Shown piece by piece: positions 16,004 through 24,801 of a DNA stretch of 64,000 nucleotides (positions are counted from its first letter, which is position 1; every line of letters starts with the position of its first letter). The notes beneath the pieces were generated by a model. The model was not told where the DNA came from. It did no database searches and worked only from the letters and a program-made list of their open reading frames with translations. The position numbers were made by a program, and so were the translations under genes. The DNA comes from CAYGDP01 sp964348665 (GTDB taxonomy: Bacteria > Verrucomicrobiota > Verrucomicrobiia > Palsa-1439 > CAYGDP01), in the NCBI GenBank assembly GCA_964348665.1, contig CAYGDP010000003.1, positions 62,001-126,000 on the forward strand, read 5' to 3'.

Positions 16004-16786
16004 TTATCTCGATGGATCGGAGGCGTTTTCTTCCAATCGGCCAAGCAGGCGCAGTAAACCGTCGAGGATGGTGAGCGGATGCGGCGGGCAGCCGGGGATG
16101 TAGAGGTCAACTGGCACAACTGAATCCGCGCCGTTGTGCACTTCCGGATGATTGATGTATGGCCCGCCCGAAATCGCACACGCGCCGACAGCGATCACGA
16201 TTTTCGGGGCGGGAACGGCATCGTACGTTTTTTTCAGCGCGAGTTTCATGTTCTCGGTCACGGGTCCCGTAATGAGCAGACCGTCGGCGTGCCGGGGCGA
16301 AGCGACAAATTGGATGCCGAACCTGCCGAGATCGAAGACGATGGTGTTGAGAACATTGACGTCGGCCTCGCAACCGTTGCAGCCACCGGCGCTGACTTGG
16401 CGAAGTTTGAGCGACCGACCGAAGAGCCGGCGTGCTTTCTCTTCGAGCGCGCGGGCGAGTGGGAGCGTTTTTCCATTGAAAACCATCGCTTCTCGCGTGC
16501 GGGTTGCCAGCCGATAGTCTTGGGTGTACTGGAGCGCTCCTTCGGGACAAGCGGCAACACAGTCGGCGCAGAAGAGACAGCGACCGAGATCGAGGTGAAC
16601 TCCTTTTACATCCACGGCAATGGCATCGGTCGGACATGCATCGGCGCAATCGCGGCATCCTTGAGGACATTTGGTCATGTCGAAGGCTGGCAGGCCGCGA
16701 AAGCGATCCGGCAATGTAGGCGCGGTGGCCGGGAACGGGATGGTCTGGTGGCCTTGTTGCAATCGTGTGAGCAAGGTTTTGATCAT
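16004..16786 (-). CDS. fused ferredoxin / 20-kDa NuoB-like subunit of an Ehr complex
   Basis: 260-residue fusion. The N-terminal third carries two [4Fe-4S] motifs (CPQGCRDCADACP and CLFCADCVAACP) like HycF/NuoI. The C-terminal part is the HycG/NuoB small subunit with GGCNGCEADVNVL, VGACAISGG and IPGCPPHPLTILDGL, keeping all ligands of the proximal [4Fe-4S] cluster. It would pass electrons from a soluble donor to the large subunit at the cytoplasmic face of the membrane arm. The ATG at 16786 (MIKTLLTRLQQG) is chosen because codons upstream fall into the large-subunit gene. Last gene of the operon. Confidence 0.88.
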   Translation of the reverse strand: MIKTLLTRLQQGHQTIPFPATAPTLPDRFRGLPAFDMTKCPQGCRDCADACPTDAIAVDVKGVHLDLGRCLFCADCVAACPEGALQYTQDYRLATRTREAMVFNGKTLPLARALEEKARRLFGRSLKLRQVSAGGCNGCEADVNVLNTIVFDLGRFGIQFVASPRHADGLLITGPVTENMKLALKKTYDAVPAPKIVIAVGACAISGGPYINHPEVHNGADSVVPVDLYIPGCPPHPLTILDGLLRLLGRLEENASDPSR

Positions 16787-16793
16787 CGGGTCC

Positions 16794-18269
16794 TCAAAGG
16801 TCGTGGCCGCAGTAGGAGAGATTGAAGCTCTTGTTGCAGAGCGGAAAATCGGAGATTTGCTGGTCGCGCAGCGCCATGGCCAGACCGCTCCAGTTGTGAA
16901 ACGACGGGTCAACGACTTTATACCGCGCAAATCGTCCCGCAGCGTCGGTCATGGCCACGTGGCAAATCTCGCCGCGCCAACCTTCGACCAAGGTGACGGC
17001 GAACGAATCGGGCGCGAGTGTCCCCAGTTTCGTACATCGCTCCCCTTTTGGCAGCATTTCCAATTGCTCGCGGATGAACGCCGCGGAACGTTGGATTTCC
17101 AGCCACCGCACATACGCCCGTGCAAACACATCACCGGTGTGCCATGTCGAGACGGGGATCTGAAAAAATTGAAAGATGCCCGAAGGAAATTCAAACCGCG
17201 CATCCCGTTCCAGACCGCATGCGCGCGCCGCGCCGCCAACGAGCCCAAGCTCCTCACAAATCTCGCGCGACAGGCGGCCTGTCTCCTCGAACCGCGCCAT
17301 CAGCGTCGGCGTGTTCCAAAGCAAATGCACCGCACTCTCCACGTCACGCATCGCACCGTCGAGTTTCTCGCGCAGTTGGCTCACGCGCAGATCGTCCACG
17401 TCGAATCCAACGCCGCCCGGTCGCACGAGTCCGCGTCCAAAGCGGCTGCCGCAAATGTGCGCGGTTATGTTCAGAAAATCGCCGCGCAACCGGCCGCAGT
17501 AGGACGCCGTCGGCAAAAAACCGACGTCGTTGGCCAGCGCTCCCAAATCGCCCGTGTGATTCGCCAATCGTTCCAGTTCGAGCGCGATACCTCGCAACAC
17601 TTGCGCGCGAGCCGGGACGGAACAACGTGCTAACGCTTCGACCGATTGACAATAGGCCGTTGCATGACCGACCGACGTATCGCCCGCCAGAGTCTCGGCG
17701 TAATGAATCGTGCGCTTGTTTGGGCCATCCATCAGCGCGCGTTCGACGCCGCGATGTTGGTAGCCGAGTGAAATTTCCAGATGCAAAACCTGTTCACCGT
17801 GGCATTGGAAACGGAAATGACCCGGCTCGATGATCCCCGCGTGGACAGGGCCGACGCCGACTTCATGCACTTCCTCGCCGCGCACTTGGAAAAAATCGGC
17901 GACTCCAATAGCCTTGTCTGGAAATCGAATCGGCTTGAGCCACGGATGCCCGAGCGGTTTCACACCATATTGCTCGGCAATCTCGCGCTCGAACCCGTGC
18001 GCTTGCGGGCAATCCGGCGTAAGCGCGGGATAGGAATCGTTCACGGCCGTCGCGAAAACCGAAAAACTTCCGGACGCACGCATGGCCACAACTGCGATGA
18101 GGCGAACGACGCCGTTGGAAATCGGCTGTGCAAAAAACGCTGCAAGACGCGCTCCGTCACGGACACCCGCGATGACGGCGGTGCGAAACTCGGAGATTTC
18201 CAGCACGGGAATCGCCGTGATCCTTGCGACTTCGCCGTTTCCGATGACAAGTGGCGCGGGAGTTGGCAT
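16794..18269 (-). CDS. HycE/NuoCD-like large subunit lacking NiFe ligands (Ehr type)
   Basis: 491-residue protein. The N-terminal 130 residues are a NuoC/HycE-N-like domain ending HGFEREIAEQYGVKPLGHP; the rest is the NuoD/hydrogenase large-subunit fold (HLEISLGYQHRGVERALM at about 163-180, ending NLSYCGHDL). The two CxxC pairs that bind NiFe in group 4 hydrogenases are missing: the first is AGDT (195-198) and the second reads DPSFHN (454-459). It therefore cannot be a normal hydrogenase and fits the energy-converting-hydrogenase-related (Ehr) complexes. The start ATG shares a base with the preceding stop. Confidence 0.88.
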   Translation of the reverse strand: MPTPAPLVIGNGEVARITAIPVLEISEFRTAVIAGVRDGARLAAFFAQPISNGVVRLIAVVAMRASGSFSVFATAVNDSYPALTPDCPQAHGFEREIAEQYGVKPLGHPWLKPIRFPDKAIGVADFFQVRGEEVHEVGVGPVHAGIIEPGHFRFQCHGEQVLHLEISLGYQHRGVERALMDGPNKRTIHYAETLAGDTSVGHATAYCQSVEALARCSVPARAQVLRGIALELERLANHTGDLGALANDVGFLPTASYCGRLRGDFLNITAHICGSRFGRGLVRPGGVGFDVDDLRVSQLREKLDGAMRDVESAVHLLWNTPTLMARFEETGRLSREICEELGLVGGAARACGLERDARFEFPSGIFQFFQIPVSTWHTGDVFARAYVRWLEIQRSAAFIREQLEMLPKGERCTKLGTLAPDSFAVTLVEGWRGEICHVAMTDAAGRFARYKVVDPSFHNWSGLAMALRDQQISDFPLCNKSFNLSYCGHDL

Positions 18270-19735
18270 CAGGGACCTCCCAAGAGTTGCGCGGCTTTGT
18301 GCAGTGCCTCGCTCAAGGCGGGCGGCAAGTAGAGTCCAAGCACCAGCGTCGCCATCGCAAGCGCCGCGGGCGGCGCAATTGCCAGCCATGATTCGCGCGC
18401 GGGTGTTGCATTTGCTTCGGCGGGCGCGCCCTGCGCCATGCGCAACGCGGCGGTTATCATACCGACAAAAATCAGGGCCAGAAGCGCAAGATACGAGATG
18501 GCAATGAACGAATGCCCTCCATCGAGCGCGGCTTTAAGGATCGTGAACTCGCTCAAAAACGGCCCGAACGGCGGTGAACCCGTAATCGCCAGCACGCCCA
18601 TCAGCCACAGCGCTCCCGACACGGGGAGCAGCCGCGACACGCCGCGCACCGCGTCGGTGGATTTGGTTTGATAGGCGGCGACGATATTCCCCGCAACGAG
18701 AAACAGCATCCCCTTGGCGACCGAATGATTGACCGCGTGCAACATCGCGCCGAACGTCGCCGCGCCTCCGAGTCCGATGCCCAGCGAGAGGATGCCCATG
18801 TGTTCAACGCTGGAGTAAGCGAGCATTCGCTTGTAGTCGCTTTGGCCGAGAATGAAAATTCCCGCCACCAACATCGAGAGTAATCCGAATCCGATGAGCA
18901 ATTCTTGCCCAAACTCCGCCTGTCCCGCGGCGACAAGGACTTGTTGGGCGCGCAAAATCCCGACGAACGAACAGTTGAGCAGCGTGCCGGACAGCAACGC
19001 CGAAACGACCGATGGCGCTTCGCTGTGTGCGTCGGGCAACCACGTGTGCATCGGGGCAAGCCCCATCTTGGTGCCGTACCCAACCAAAAACAGAAGAAAT
19101 GCGGCTTTGAGCCACGGCACGTTCAGATTTGCGCTGTGCGCCAATAACGCGCGGACGGTCATTGCTTCATCGCCGTGATCAGCCGCCGCGACGGCGAGAA
19201 AAAAATTACCGAGCAACGCCAACGCGATGCCCACCGAGCAAATCAGCAGATATTTCCACGTCGCCTCCAACGACCGATGATGCCGATGAAAAAATATCAG
19301 CGGCGCGCTGGCCAACGTTGTCGCCTCAATCGCCACCCAGAGCAATCCAAAGTGATGGCTCACCGTCACCAACGTCATGGTGGCCAGGAACAACAGCAGG
19401 CACCCTGTAAAGATGGATGACGGAGAGTTGGTGAAAAACATGCCCTCTTCAAAATCCTTGTGGCGCCCCAGTCCTTCTCGGTGCAAGTAACCCACGGCAT
19501 AGATCGCCGCGACCAGGAACAACGCGCTGGTAATAGTCAGGAAGAGCAACCCCATCGCATCCAGCGCCAGCCACCCGTTGAGGGCAGGCGGCAATTCCCT
19601 GAACCATGCGCACGCCGTCAGCGCTGCATGCGCCAGCGCGGTCATCATCAGCAACGCGCGCCGCGGCTCGTCGCGCCGAATGAAAAATGAGAGAGCGCCG
19701 GCAACGGTCGGTATTAAAATCAAGGCGAGAATCAC
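18269..19735 (-). CDS. HyfF/NuoN-like proton-translocating membrane subunit (Ehr)
   Basis: 488-residue polytopic membrane protein of the proton-conducting antiporter family (Proton_antipo_M). About 13-14 hydrophobic segments. LLWVAIEATTLASAP holds the conserved Glu of TM5 and GYGTKMGLAPMHTWLPDAHSEAPS the Lys and broken-helix TM7/8 region. It would be a proton or sodium channel subunit of the membrane arm. A gap of 87 bases separates it from the HyfE-like gene upstream. Confidence 0.88.
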   Translation of the reverse strand: MILALILIPTVAGALSFFIRRDEPRRALLMMTALAHAALTACAWFRELPPALNGWLALDAMGLLFLTITSALFLVAAIYAVGYLHREGLGRHKDFEEGMFFTNSPSSIFTGCLLLFLATMTLVTVSHHFGLLWVAIEATTLASAPLIFFHRHHRSLEATWKYLLICSVGIALALLGNFFLAVAAADHGDEAMTVRALLAHSANLNVPWLKAAFLLFLVGYGTKMGLAPMHTWLPDAHSEAPSVVSALLSGTLLNCSFVGILRAQQVLVAAGQAEFGQELLIGFGLLSMLVAGIFILGQSDYKRMLAYSSVEHMGILSLGIGLGGAATFGAMLHAVNHSVAKGMLFLVAGNIVAAYQTKSTDAVRGVSRLLPVSGALWLMGVLAITGSPPFGPFLSEFTILKAALDGGHSFIAISYLALLALIFVGMITAALRMAQGAPAEANATPARESWLAIAPPAALAMATLVLGLYLPPALSEALHKAAQLLGGP

Positions 19736-19822
19736 CCCGCCACCTCCTTTGTGCTGCGAAGTAGATAAACGTAGTTCATTTTTTGCTCGTTCGCTAAGGA
19801 TGAAGGGGGGATCATGGTGGGG

Positions 19823-20476
19823 CTAGTCCTTCAGATTCGTCAGTCGATCGGTCTCGATGTGGTCAAACTCGCGGCTGATGTGAAAGATCGCGATTCCCAT
19901 GACAAATACCGCCACGAATACATCGAGCAGAATGCCCAGTTCCACCCAAAGGGGCGCGACTTGCGCCAGGGCCAACCCGAACGCAAACACCCCATTCTCC
20001 AATACTAAATAGCCGAGCACTTGATTGATCGCGACGCGGCGGCTCACGATGACGAATAAACCCATTAGCACCGTGAACAAGGCCGCGGGAATCGCCAACG
20101 AAGAAAACGTTACCACCGGCAGTGGCAGTCGCGATCCAATCCAAAATGACATTCCCAGCGTTGCCGCCCCGATCACCAGCGACGTCGTATAACCAACGAA
20201 CGGTTCGACCTCCCGTCGGACGCCCGCCTCGCGCAACGCGCGAAACATCAACCACGGAAACACGGCGCCTTTCAGCGCCATGCTCACCACGGCCAATGCC
20301 ACCGAACGCACCGAGAGCGCTTCCACGTGCGCCAGCAAGGTCAGCGCGCCCAACGCAATACCCTGTACTGCCACCGCGCGGATGCACGCGCCGAGCCGAC
20401 TCGATCCCAGCAATTTAAAGCTGGTCAGCACCAACAACACGATAACGGCTTCCGTCCAGTGATTGCTCATCGTCAC
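19823..20476 (-). CDS. HyfE-like membrane subunit (Ehr)
   Basis: 217-residue protein with six to seven hydrophobic segments. The end VLGYLVLENGVFAFGLALAQVAPLWVELGILLDVFVAVFVMG is the NuoK/MrpC-like part with a conserved membrane Glu, as in hydrogenase-4 component E. Its start overlaps the stop of the HyfC-like gene by four bases (ATGA). It belongs to the ion-translocating arm. Confidence 0.85.
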   Translation of the reverse strand: MTMSNHWTEAVIVLLVLTSFKLLGSSRLGACIRAVAVQGIALGALTLLAHVEALSVRSVALAVVSMALKGAVFPWLMFRALREAGVRREVEPFVGYTTSLVIGAATLGMSFWIGSRLPLPVVTFSSLAIPAALFTVLMGLFVIVSRRVAINQVLGYLVLENGVFAFGLALAQVAPLWVELGILLDVFVAVFVMGIAIFHISREFDHIETDRLTNLKD

Positions 20477-21396
20477 CTCAACACTAAAAACAACGCCAGC
20501 ACCGACAACACGCCAGCGCCCACCAATAAATGCGGCACGCGCACCAGTCGCAGCCGCGCGAGCGTGGATTCAACCACACCCGTCAAAATCGCCAGCAACA
20601 ACATCCCGCCGATCGTTACCGCAAAATCGCGCCAGAGAGATCCACTATGGACGGGCAGCACGATCCCAACAATCAGCGCGCCCAAGACCCAAAGTTTGAG
20701 CGCCGCGCCATAGAGGATGAAGGCGAAGTCAGGGCCGCTATGATCCAGCACCATGACTTCATGAATCATGGTCAGTTCCAGGTGCGTATTCGGATCGTCC
20801 ACGGGAATCCGCGAGTTCTCCGACAAAAACACAAGCGTCAGCGCGATCGCCACCATTCCCAAGGCCGCGCCGGCTTCCGCCCAGCCCGCCCCCGACAAAC
20901 CGCCGAACATTTCCGAGAGCGACACACTTTCCGTGTGCCGCGCGACGGTCGCCAACCCGATAAACAACGCCGGCTCGACCAACGCGGCAAATTGCACTTC
21001 CCGACTCGCGCCCATTCCCTCAAAGCTCGATCCCGTATCCAGCGCGGCGAGGACGGTGAAGAACCGCATCAGGCCGAGCAAATAGGCGAACAAAATCAAG
21101 TCACCCTGAAACGACACCAAGGCATGAACGCCAGCGAACGGAATCAGCGTCATCGCCATGAATACCGCCGCCAGGCCCACGATTGGCCCCGCGCGAAAAA
21201 CCCAATTGGTCGTGTGACTATAGACGGAGCCCTTGCGCAACAACCGCGCCAAATCATAATAGGGTTGCAGCCACGGCGGCCCAACGCGTCCCCCAAAAAA
21301 TGCTTTCGTGCGAGCGATTACGCTCAACAACAGCGGAGCAAGCAACAGCGCCAGCGCGGGATGAAGGAGCGAGAGGGGGAGCATGATGATTGTCAT
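20473..21396 (-). CDS. HyfC/NuoH-like membrane subunit (Ehr)
   Basis: 307-residue NuoH/HycD-type membrane protein linking the peripheral and membrane arms. It shows RTKAFFGGRVGPPWLQPYYDLARLLRKG near the start, ENSRIPVDDPNTHLELTMIHEVM in the large acidic loop and about eight hydrophobic segments. The ATG at 21396 overlaps the upstream stop (ATGA); the region before it belongs to the preceding gene. Confidence 0.9.
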   Translation of the reverse strand: MTIIMLPLSLLHPALALLLAPLLLSVIARTKAFFGGRVGPPWLQPYYDLARLLRKGSVYSHTTNWVFRAGPIVGLAAVFMAMTLIPFAGVHALVSFQGDLILFAYLLGLMRFFTVLAALDTGSSFEGMGASREVQFAALVEPALFIGLATVARHTESVSLSEMFGGLSGAGWAEAGAALGMVAIALTLVFLSENSRIPVDDPNTHLELTMIHEVMVLDHSGPDFAFILYGAALKLWVLGALIVGIVLPVHSGSLWRDFAVTIGGMLLLAILTGVVESTLARLRLVRVPHLLVGAGVLSVLALFLVLR

Positions 21397-23369
21397 CCAA
21401 GTTTCCAAACCAGCAAAACCAACAGCGTCAACGCGATGTAGAGTACGTAGAGCTGGACATTGCCGTGTTGCAGCCATCGCAGCTTCGAGACACTCCACTG
21501 AACGCCCGAAAAGAGCGGACGATAGATTCCTTCCCGGCAAACGTCAGGTGTCTCCGTTGCCAATGCCGATTCGGCGGGAAAAATTCCCGTCGGCGGCTGA
21601 ATGGTTCTCCGCGCGCGCAGAAACGTCGCGGCCAAGTCGGTGAGGGGCTGGACGAAGCTCGACCCCGTATATTGCATCCGTGGCGACGGTTGCGCGTACC
21701 CGCAATCCCAAGTCACGCCCTCTGTAACTTCGCGCCGCGACAAAAGCCGCCAGCGTAACAACACAAGCAAACCGACCACGGACAAAAAGACCGCGCCCGC
21801 CAAACTAATCGCGGTCATCGGCTCCACGACGGTGATAAGATTATTTTCGAGCACAACAGGGTCTAAGCCGCAAAAACTTTCCAAAATTGGCGCGAGCGAC
21901 CGCACCACAAGCGGCGAGAATAATCCAATCGCCACACATGCAGCCGCCAGCAAAAACATCGGCCATCGCATCGCCATTCCCGGCTCATGTGGCGGTGTCG
22001 CGTGTTGCCGACGCGGTTCGCCGAGAAAAACAATCCCAAACGCTTTGGTAAAACACGCCACGGACAATCCACCAATCAACGCCAGCCCGGCAACGGCGGT
22101 AAGGGTCGGCGCGGCGGAGGACACCGGCAGCGTTGTTCCCCCGACGAACCCAGCCCAATAAATCAGAAACTCGCTCGCGAACCCGTTGAGCGGTGGCAAC
22201 CCAGAAATCGCCACCACACCGATCAAGAACATCGCGGCTGTTTGCGGCATTCGTTTGAGCAAACCGCCAAGATGATCCAGCGTGCGAGTGGCAGTCGCGT
22301 GCAACACGGCGCCGGCGCCCAGGAAAAGCAATCCTTTGAAGAGCGAGTGATTGATCACGTGCAGCAGCGCGCCAGCAAAACCCAGGATCGTCAAACTTTC
22401 CGAGCCAACGCTTTGCCCCAACAACCCAAGGCCAAGACCTAATGTGATGATGCCGATATTTTCGACGCTGCTATACGCCAACAACCGTTTCAAATCCTGC
22501 TGTGCCAGAGCGAAGAGAATCCCAAGGATTCCCGATGTCAACCCAATGGCGATGAGCGTCCATCCCCACCACGCGGGAGGCGGTCCGAGGAAGGTCAGCA
22601 CACGAACCAAACCATAAATTCCCGTCTTGATCATCACGCCCGACATCACGGCTGATACGTGGCTCGGCGCAGCCGGGTGCGCCTCCGGCAACCAGACGTG
22701 CAGCGGCATGAATCCCGCCTTCGTCCCAAAGCCGATCACGGCGAGCAAAAAAAGGGCGCTGGCTGTTGCGGGCGCTGCGTGAAATTGGTCAAAATCCATC
22801 GAGCCACTCTCGCGGCCGAGCAACACGAACATCGCCAGCAAAAACGCCGTGCCGAGATGTGTGGCGATCAAATAAGTCCAACCCGCCTCGCGCACCTCTT
22901 CCTTTTCATCCTCGAACGTCACGAGAAAAAACGACGTCAACGCCATGACTTCCCATGCAACCAGGAATAGCACCGCGTTGCGCGCGACGATTACCAACAC
23001 CATGCTCACGATCAGCAGGTTGTAGAACAGCCAGGCTGCGCCCACTGATTTCCTTCCCCAGAACGCCCTTAGATATTCACCCCCGTAAACCGCTGCCAAC
23101 CCGCACAGCACAAACACGGGCAACAGAAAAAACGCCGAGAGCGCGTCCATCTCGATAAAAAACGCTCCATATGGAACGTTCCACGCCATCCGCAGAGATT
23201 CCGTTGAGCCACTTGCCAGCACGCGCAACACCGGAACAAGCCCGACCACGCACCCGGTCACGGCGCCGCCGACGCCAAACGCCGTTGCCAACCGTGGGTT
23301 TCGCCCGACTGCCGCTGCAGCCAGACCACCCAATACAATCAGTCCCAATGCAATCAGGAGGATGTCCAT
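21393..23369 (-). CDS. HyfB/NuoL-like proton-translocating membrane subunit (Ehr)
   Basis: 658-residue antiporter-like subunit with about 16 hydrophobic segments. LFLVAWEVMALTSFFLV carries the TM5 Glu and GFGTKAGFMPLHVWLPEAHPAAPSHVSA the TM7 Lys and the broken helix. After residue 560 there is a hydrophilic loop (TWDCGYAQPSPRMQYTGSSF) and a final membrane helix, as in HyfB. First structural gene of the Ehr operon, 13 bases behind the HTH-EIIA gene. Confidence 0.88.
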   Translation of the reverse strand: MDILLIALGLIVLGGLAAAAVGRNPRLATAFGVGGAVTGCVVGLVPVLRVLASGSTESLRMAWNVPYGAFFIEMDALSAFFLLPVFVLCGLAAVYGGEYLRAFWGRKSVGAAWLFYNLLIVSMVLVIVARNAVLFLVAWEVMALTSFFLVTFEDEKEEVREAGWTYLIATHLGTAFLLAMFVLLGRESGSMDFDQFHAAPATASALFLLAVIGFGTKAGFMPLHVWLPEAHPAAPSHVSAVMSGVMIKTGIYGLVRVLTFLGPPPAWWGWTLIAIGLTSGILGILFALAQQDLKRLLAYSSVENIGIITLGLGLGLLGQSVGSESLTILGFAGALLHVINHSLFKGLLFLGAGAVLHATATRTLDHLGGLLKRMPQTAAMFLIGVVAISGLPPLNGFASEFLIYWAGFVGGTTLPVSSAAPTLTAVAGLALIGGLSVACFTKAFGIVFLGEPRRQHATPPHEPGMAMRWPMFLLAAACVAIGLFSPLVVRSLAPILESFCGLDPVVLENNLITVVEPMTAISLAGAVFLSVVGLLVLLRWRLLSRREVTEGVTWDCGYAQPSPRMQYTGSSFVQPLTDLAATFLRARRTIQPPTGIFPAESALATETPDVCREGIYRPLFSGVQWSVSKLRWLQHGNVQLYVLYIALTLLVLLVWKLG

Positions 23370-23382
23370 GGTGATGCGATGT

Positions 23383-24075
23383 TTACCCGTTGGCCGCCGC
23401 TGGTTTGGCTATCCGGGATTCCACTCGCCGTAACTCGGTGAAAATTTCCTCCTTCGATCCCTGACGAGTAATGACCGCCTTGAATTTATCATCGCGTAGC
23501 GCGAACGACAGTTGCGAGAGCAAGTGCAAGTGCGAGCGCACCGTGGGGCTGACCAGCGAGAAAAGCGCGAACACGGGTTTGCCGTCCAATGCGCCGAACT
23601 CCACGGGATTTTCGAGAAAACAAAGCGTCACCGTCGGCTGGGTCACCTGCAATACGATCGGATTGCGCACGTGCGGAATGGCAATGCCATCGCCGATCCC
23701 CGTGGATTCCATTTTTTCGCGAGCCAACAGAACGCTCAATAGAAACTCGCGATTCACGGAATCGGGCACCGACATCAACGCGACGACACTGCGCAACACC
23801 TCGCTCTTGTCGTTGCCTTTCAACCCATGGAAAATTTTGCCCACCTCCAACGCCTCCGACAGCATCGGCAGCCGTTCGGCGACATCACTGCCGCCCAGCA
23901 GCTCGTCGGGGATCGCGCGTTGATGGCGTGTCGCCCACTCCAGAAGCTCCTGGCGATTAAACGAATACACTCCACTCACTCGATTGGCGGGAAGCTGCTC
24001 CGAATCAATCCACCGATAAACGGTCTGTTCCGAGACATCAAACAACCGCGAAACATCACGAACGCTTAGTTGCAT
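23383..24075 (-). CDS. HTH (excisionase-type) / PTS EIIA(Ntr) fusion regulator
   Basis: 230-residue two-domain protein. Residues 1-52 form an excisionase/MerR-like DNA-binding domain (LSVRDVSRLFDVSEQTVYRWIDSEQLP). Residues 80-225 are an EIIA-fructose/Ntr domain with the phosphorylatable histidine in GDGIAIPHVRNP. It could couple a phosphotransfer signal (nitrogen PTS) to transcription; regulation of its own operon is inference from being its first gene. Its promoter (24119-24148) is clear and its leader is about 37 bases. Confidence 0.85.
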   Translation of the reverse strand: MQLSVRDVSRLFDVSEQTVYRWIDSEQLPANRVSGVYSFNRQELLEWATRHQRAIPDELLGGSDVAERLPMLSEALEVGKIFHGLKGNDKSEVLRSVVALMSVPDSVNREFLLSVLLAREKMESTGIGDGIAIPHVRNPIVLQVTQPTVTLCFLENPVEFGALDGKPVFALFSLVSPTVRSHLHLLSQLSFALRDDKFKAVITRQGSKEEIFTELRRVESRIAKPAAANG

Positions 24076-24118
24076 TTTGCACCGTCACTTTCGAAAAATT
24101 AGAAAAAAACGGCAGCCC

Positions 24119-24148
24119 AGTATAGAACGGACGGACAAAAAGATGCAA
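24119..24148 (-). promoter_or_regulatory. predicted promoter of the Ehr operon
   Basis: -35 TTGCAT (24148-24143), 18-base spacer, -10 TATACT (24124-24119), 43 bases before the ATG of the HTH-EIIA gene. Confidence 0.6.
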
Positions 24149-24290
24149 GGATGCAAAAATCCAAAAACTGTCCCTTTTAGGGAGGGAGAAGTTGACCCGT
24201 TGCTGTTCTGTTGGAGTCGAGGGTATTCGATTAAGTTTGGGACTCTCCCGCGACAACGCATGCGTTCGAAAATTGAGTTTATGCATTTGT

Positions 24291-24319
24291 TTGAATGCGG
24301 TCCAGGGAAACGGTAGAAT
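24291..24319 (+). promoter_or_regulatory. predicted leaderless promoter of yraN
   Basis: -35 TTGAAT (24291-24296), 17-base spacer, -10 TAGAAT (24314-24319); the GTG at 24327 follows after 7 bases. Confidence 0.6.
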
Positions 24320-24326
24320 TCCCGGC

Positions 24327-24746
24327 GTGAGTTTATTGGCGAGCTTCTTGAAAAAATCCAGATTGACGCCGCATCTCGCATTGGGGGAGCGGGGTGAGAA
24401 GTTGGCGGAGCGCTTTCTTCGCGAACGCGGGTACAAGATACTCGTGCGCCGATACAAAGGCAGGCATGGCGAGATTGATCTGGTGTGTCGTGACGATGAT
24501 ATCCTGGTGTTTGTCGAGGTCAAGACGCGGGCGAGCGAAGAATATGGCGCGCCGAGCGTGGCGGTGGACGCCGAGAAGCAGAAAAACCTCACGCGCACCG
24601 CGCTGGAATATCTGCGCGAGATCGGCAACCCGGAGGTTCAATTCCGTTTCGACATCGTCGAGGTCGTGATGGCCGACAAGCGGGAAGCATCGGAGATCCG
24701 GCTGATTCAGGACGCGTTCACCATGAGCAAAGGATATCGGTATTGA
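24327..24746 (+). CDS. yraN: YraN family (UPF0102) endonuclease-fold protein
   Basis: 139-residue protein with the PD-(D/E)xK-type core of the YraN family: LGERGEKLAERFLRERGYKIL, then GEIDLVCRDDDILVFVEVKTR with the acidic/lysine cluster. Function is not established; it is thought to be a nuclease-like protein acting on DNA. The GTG at 24327 is chosen because a -10 lies 7 bases upstream and the family starts here; no Shine-Dalgarno sequence. comM follows, a common neighbour. Confidence 0.88.
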   Translation: MSLLASFLKKSRLTPHLALGERGEKLAERFLRERGYKILVRRYKGRHGEIDLVCRDDDILVFVEVKTRASEEYGAPSVAVDAEKQKNLTRTALEYLREIGNPEVQFRFDIVEVVMADKREASEIRLIQDAFTMSKGYRY

Positions 24747-24801
24747 CTGTTGGTATAACCGTGCACTTGCTCATGTGCGCACAATTCGTTACGCTACCGC
24801 C

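Noticed and set aside
16794..18269. Annotation as a hydrogen-producing [NiFe] hydrogenase (formate hydrogenlyase subunit)
   Set aside because: Both CxxC metal-ligand pairs are missing and no maturation genes are in sight, so a hydrogenase call would mislead.
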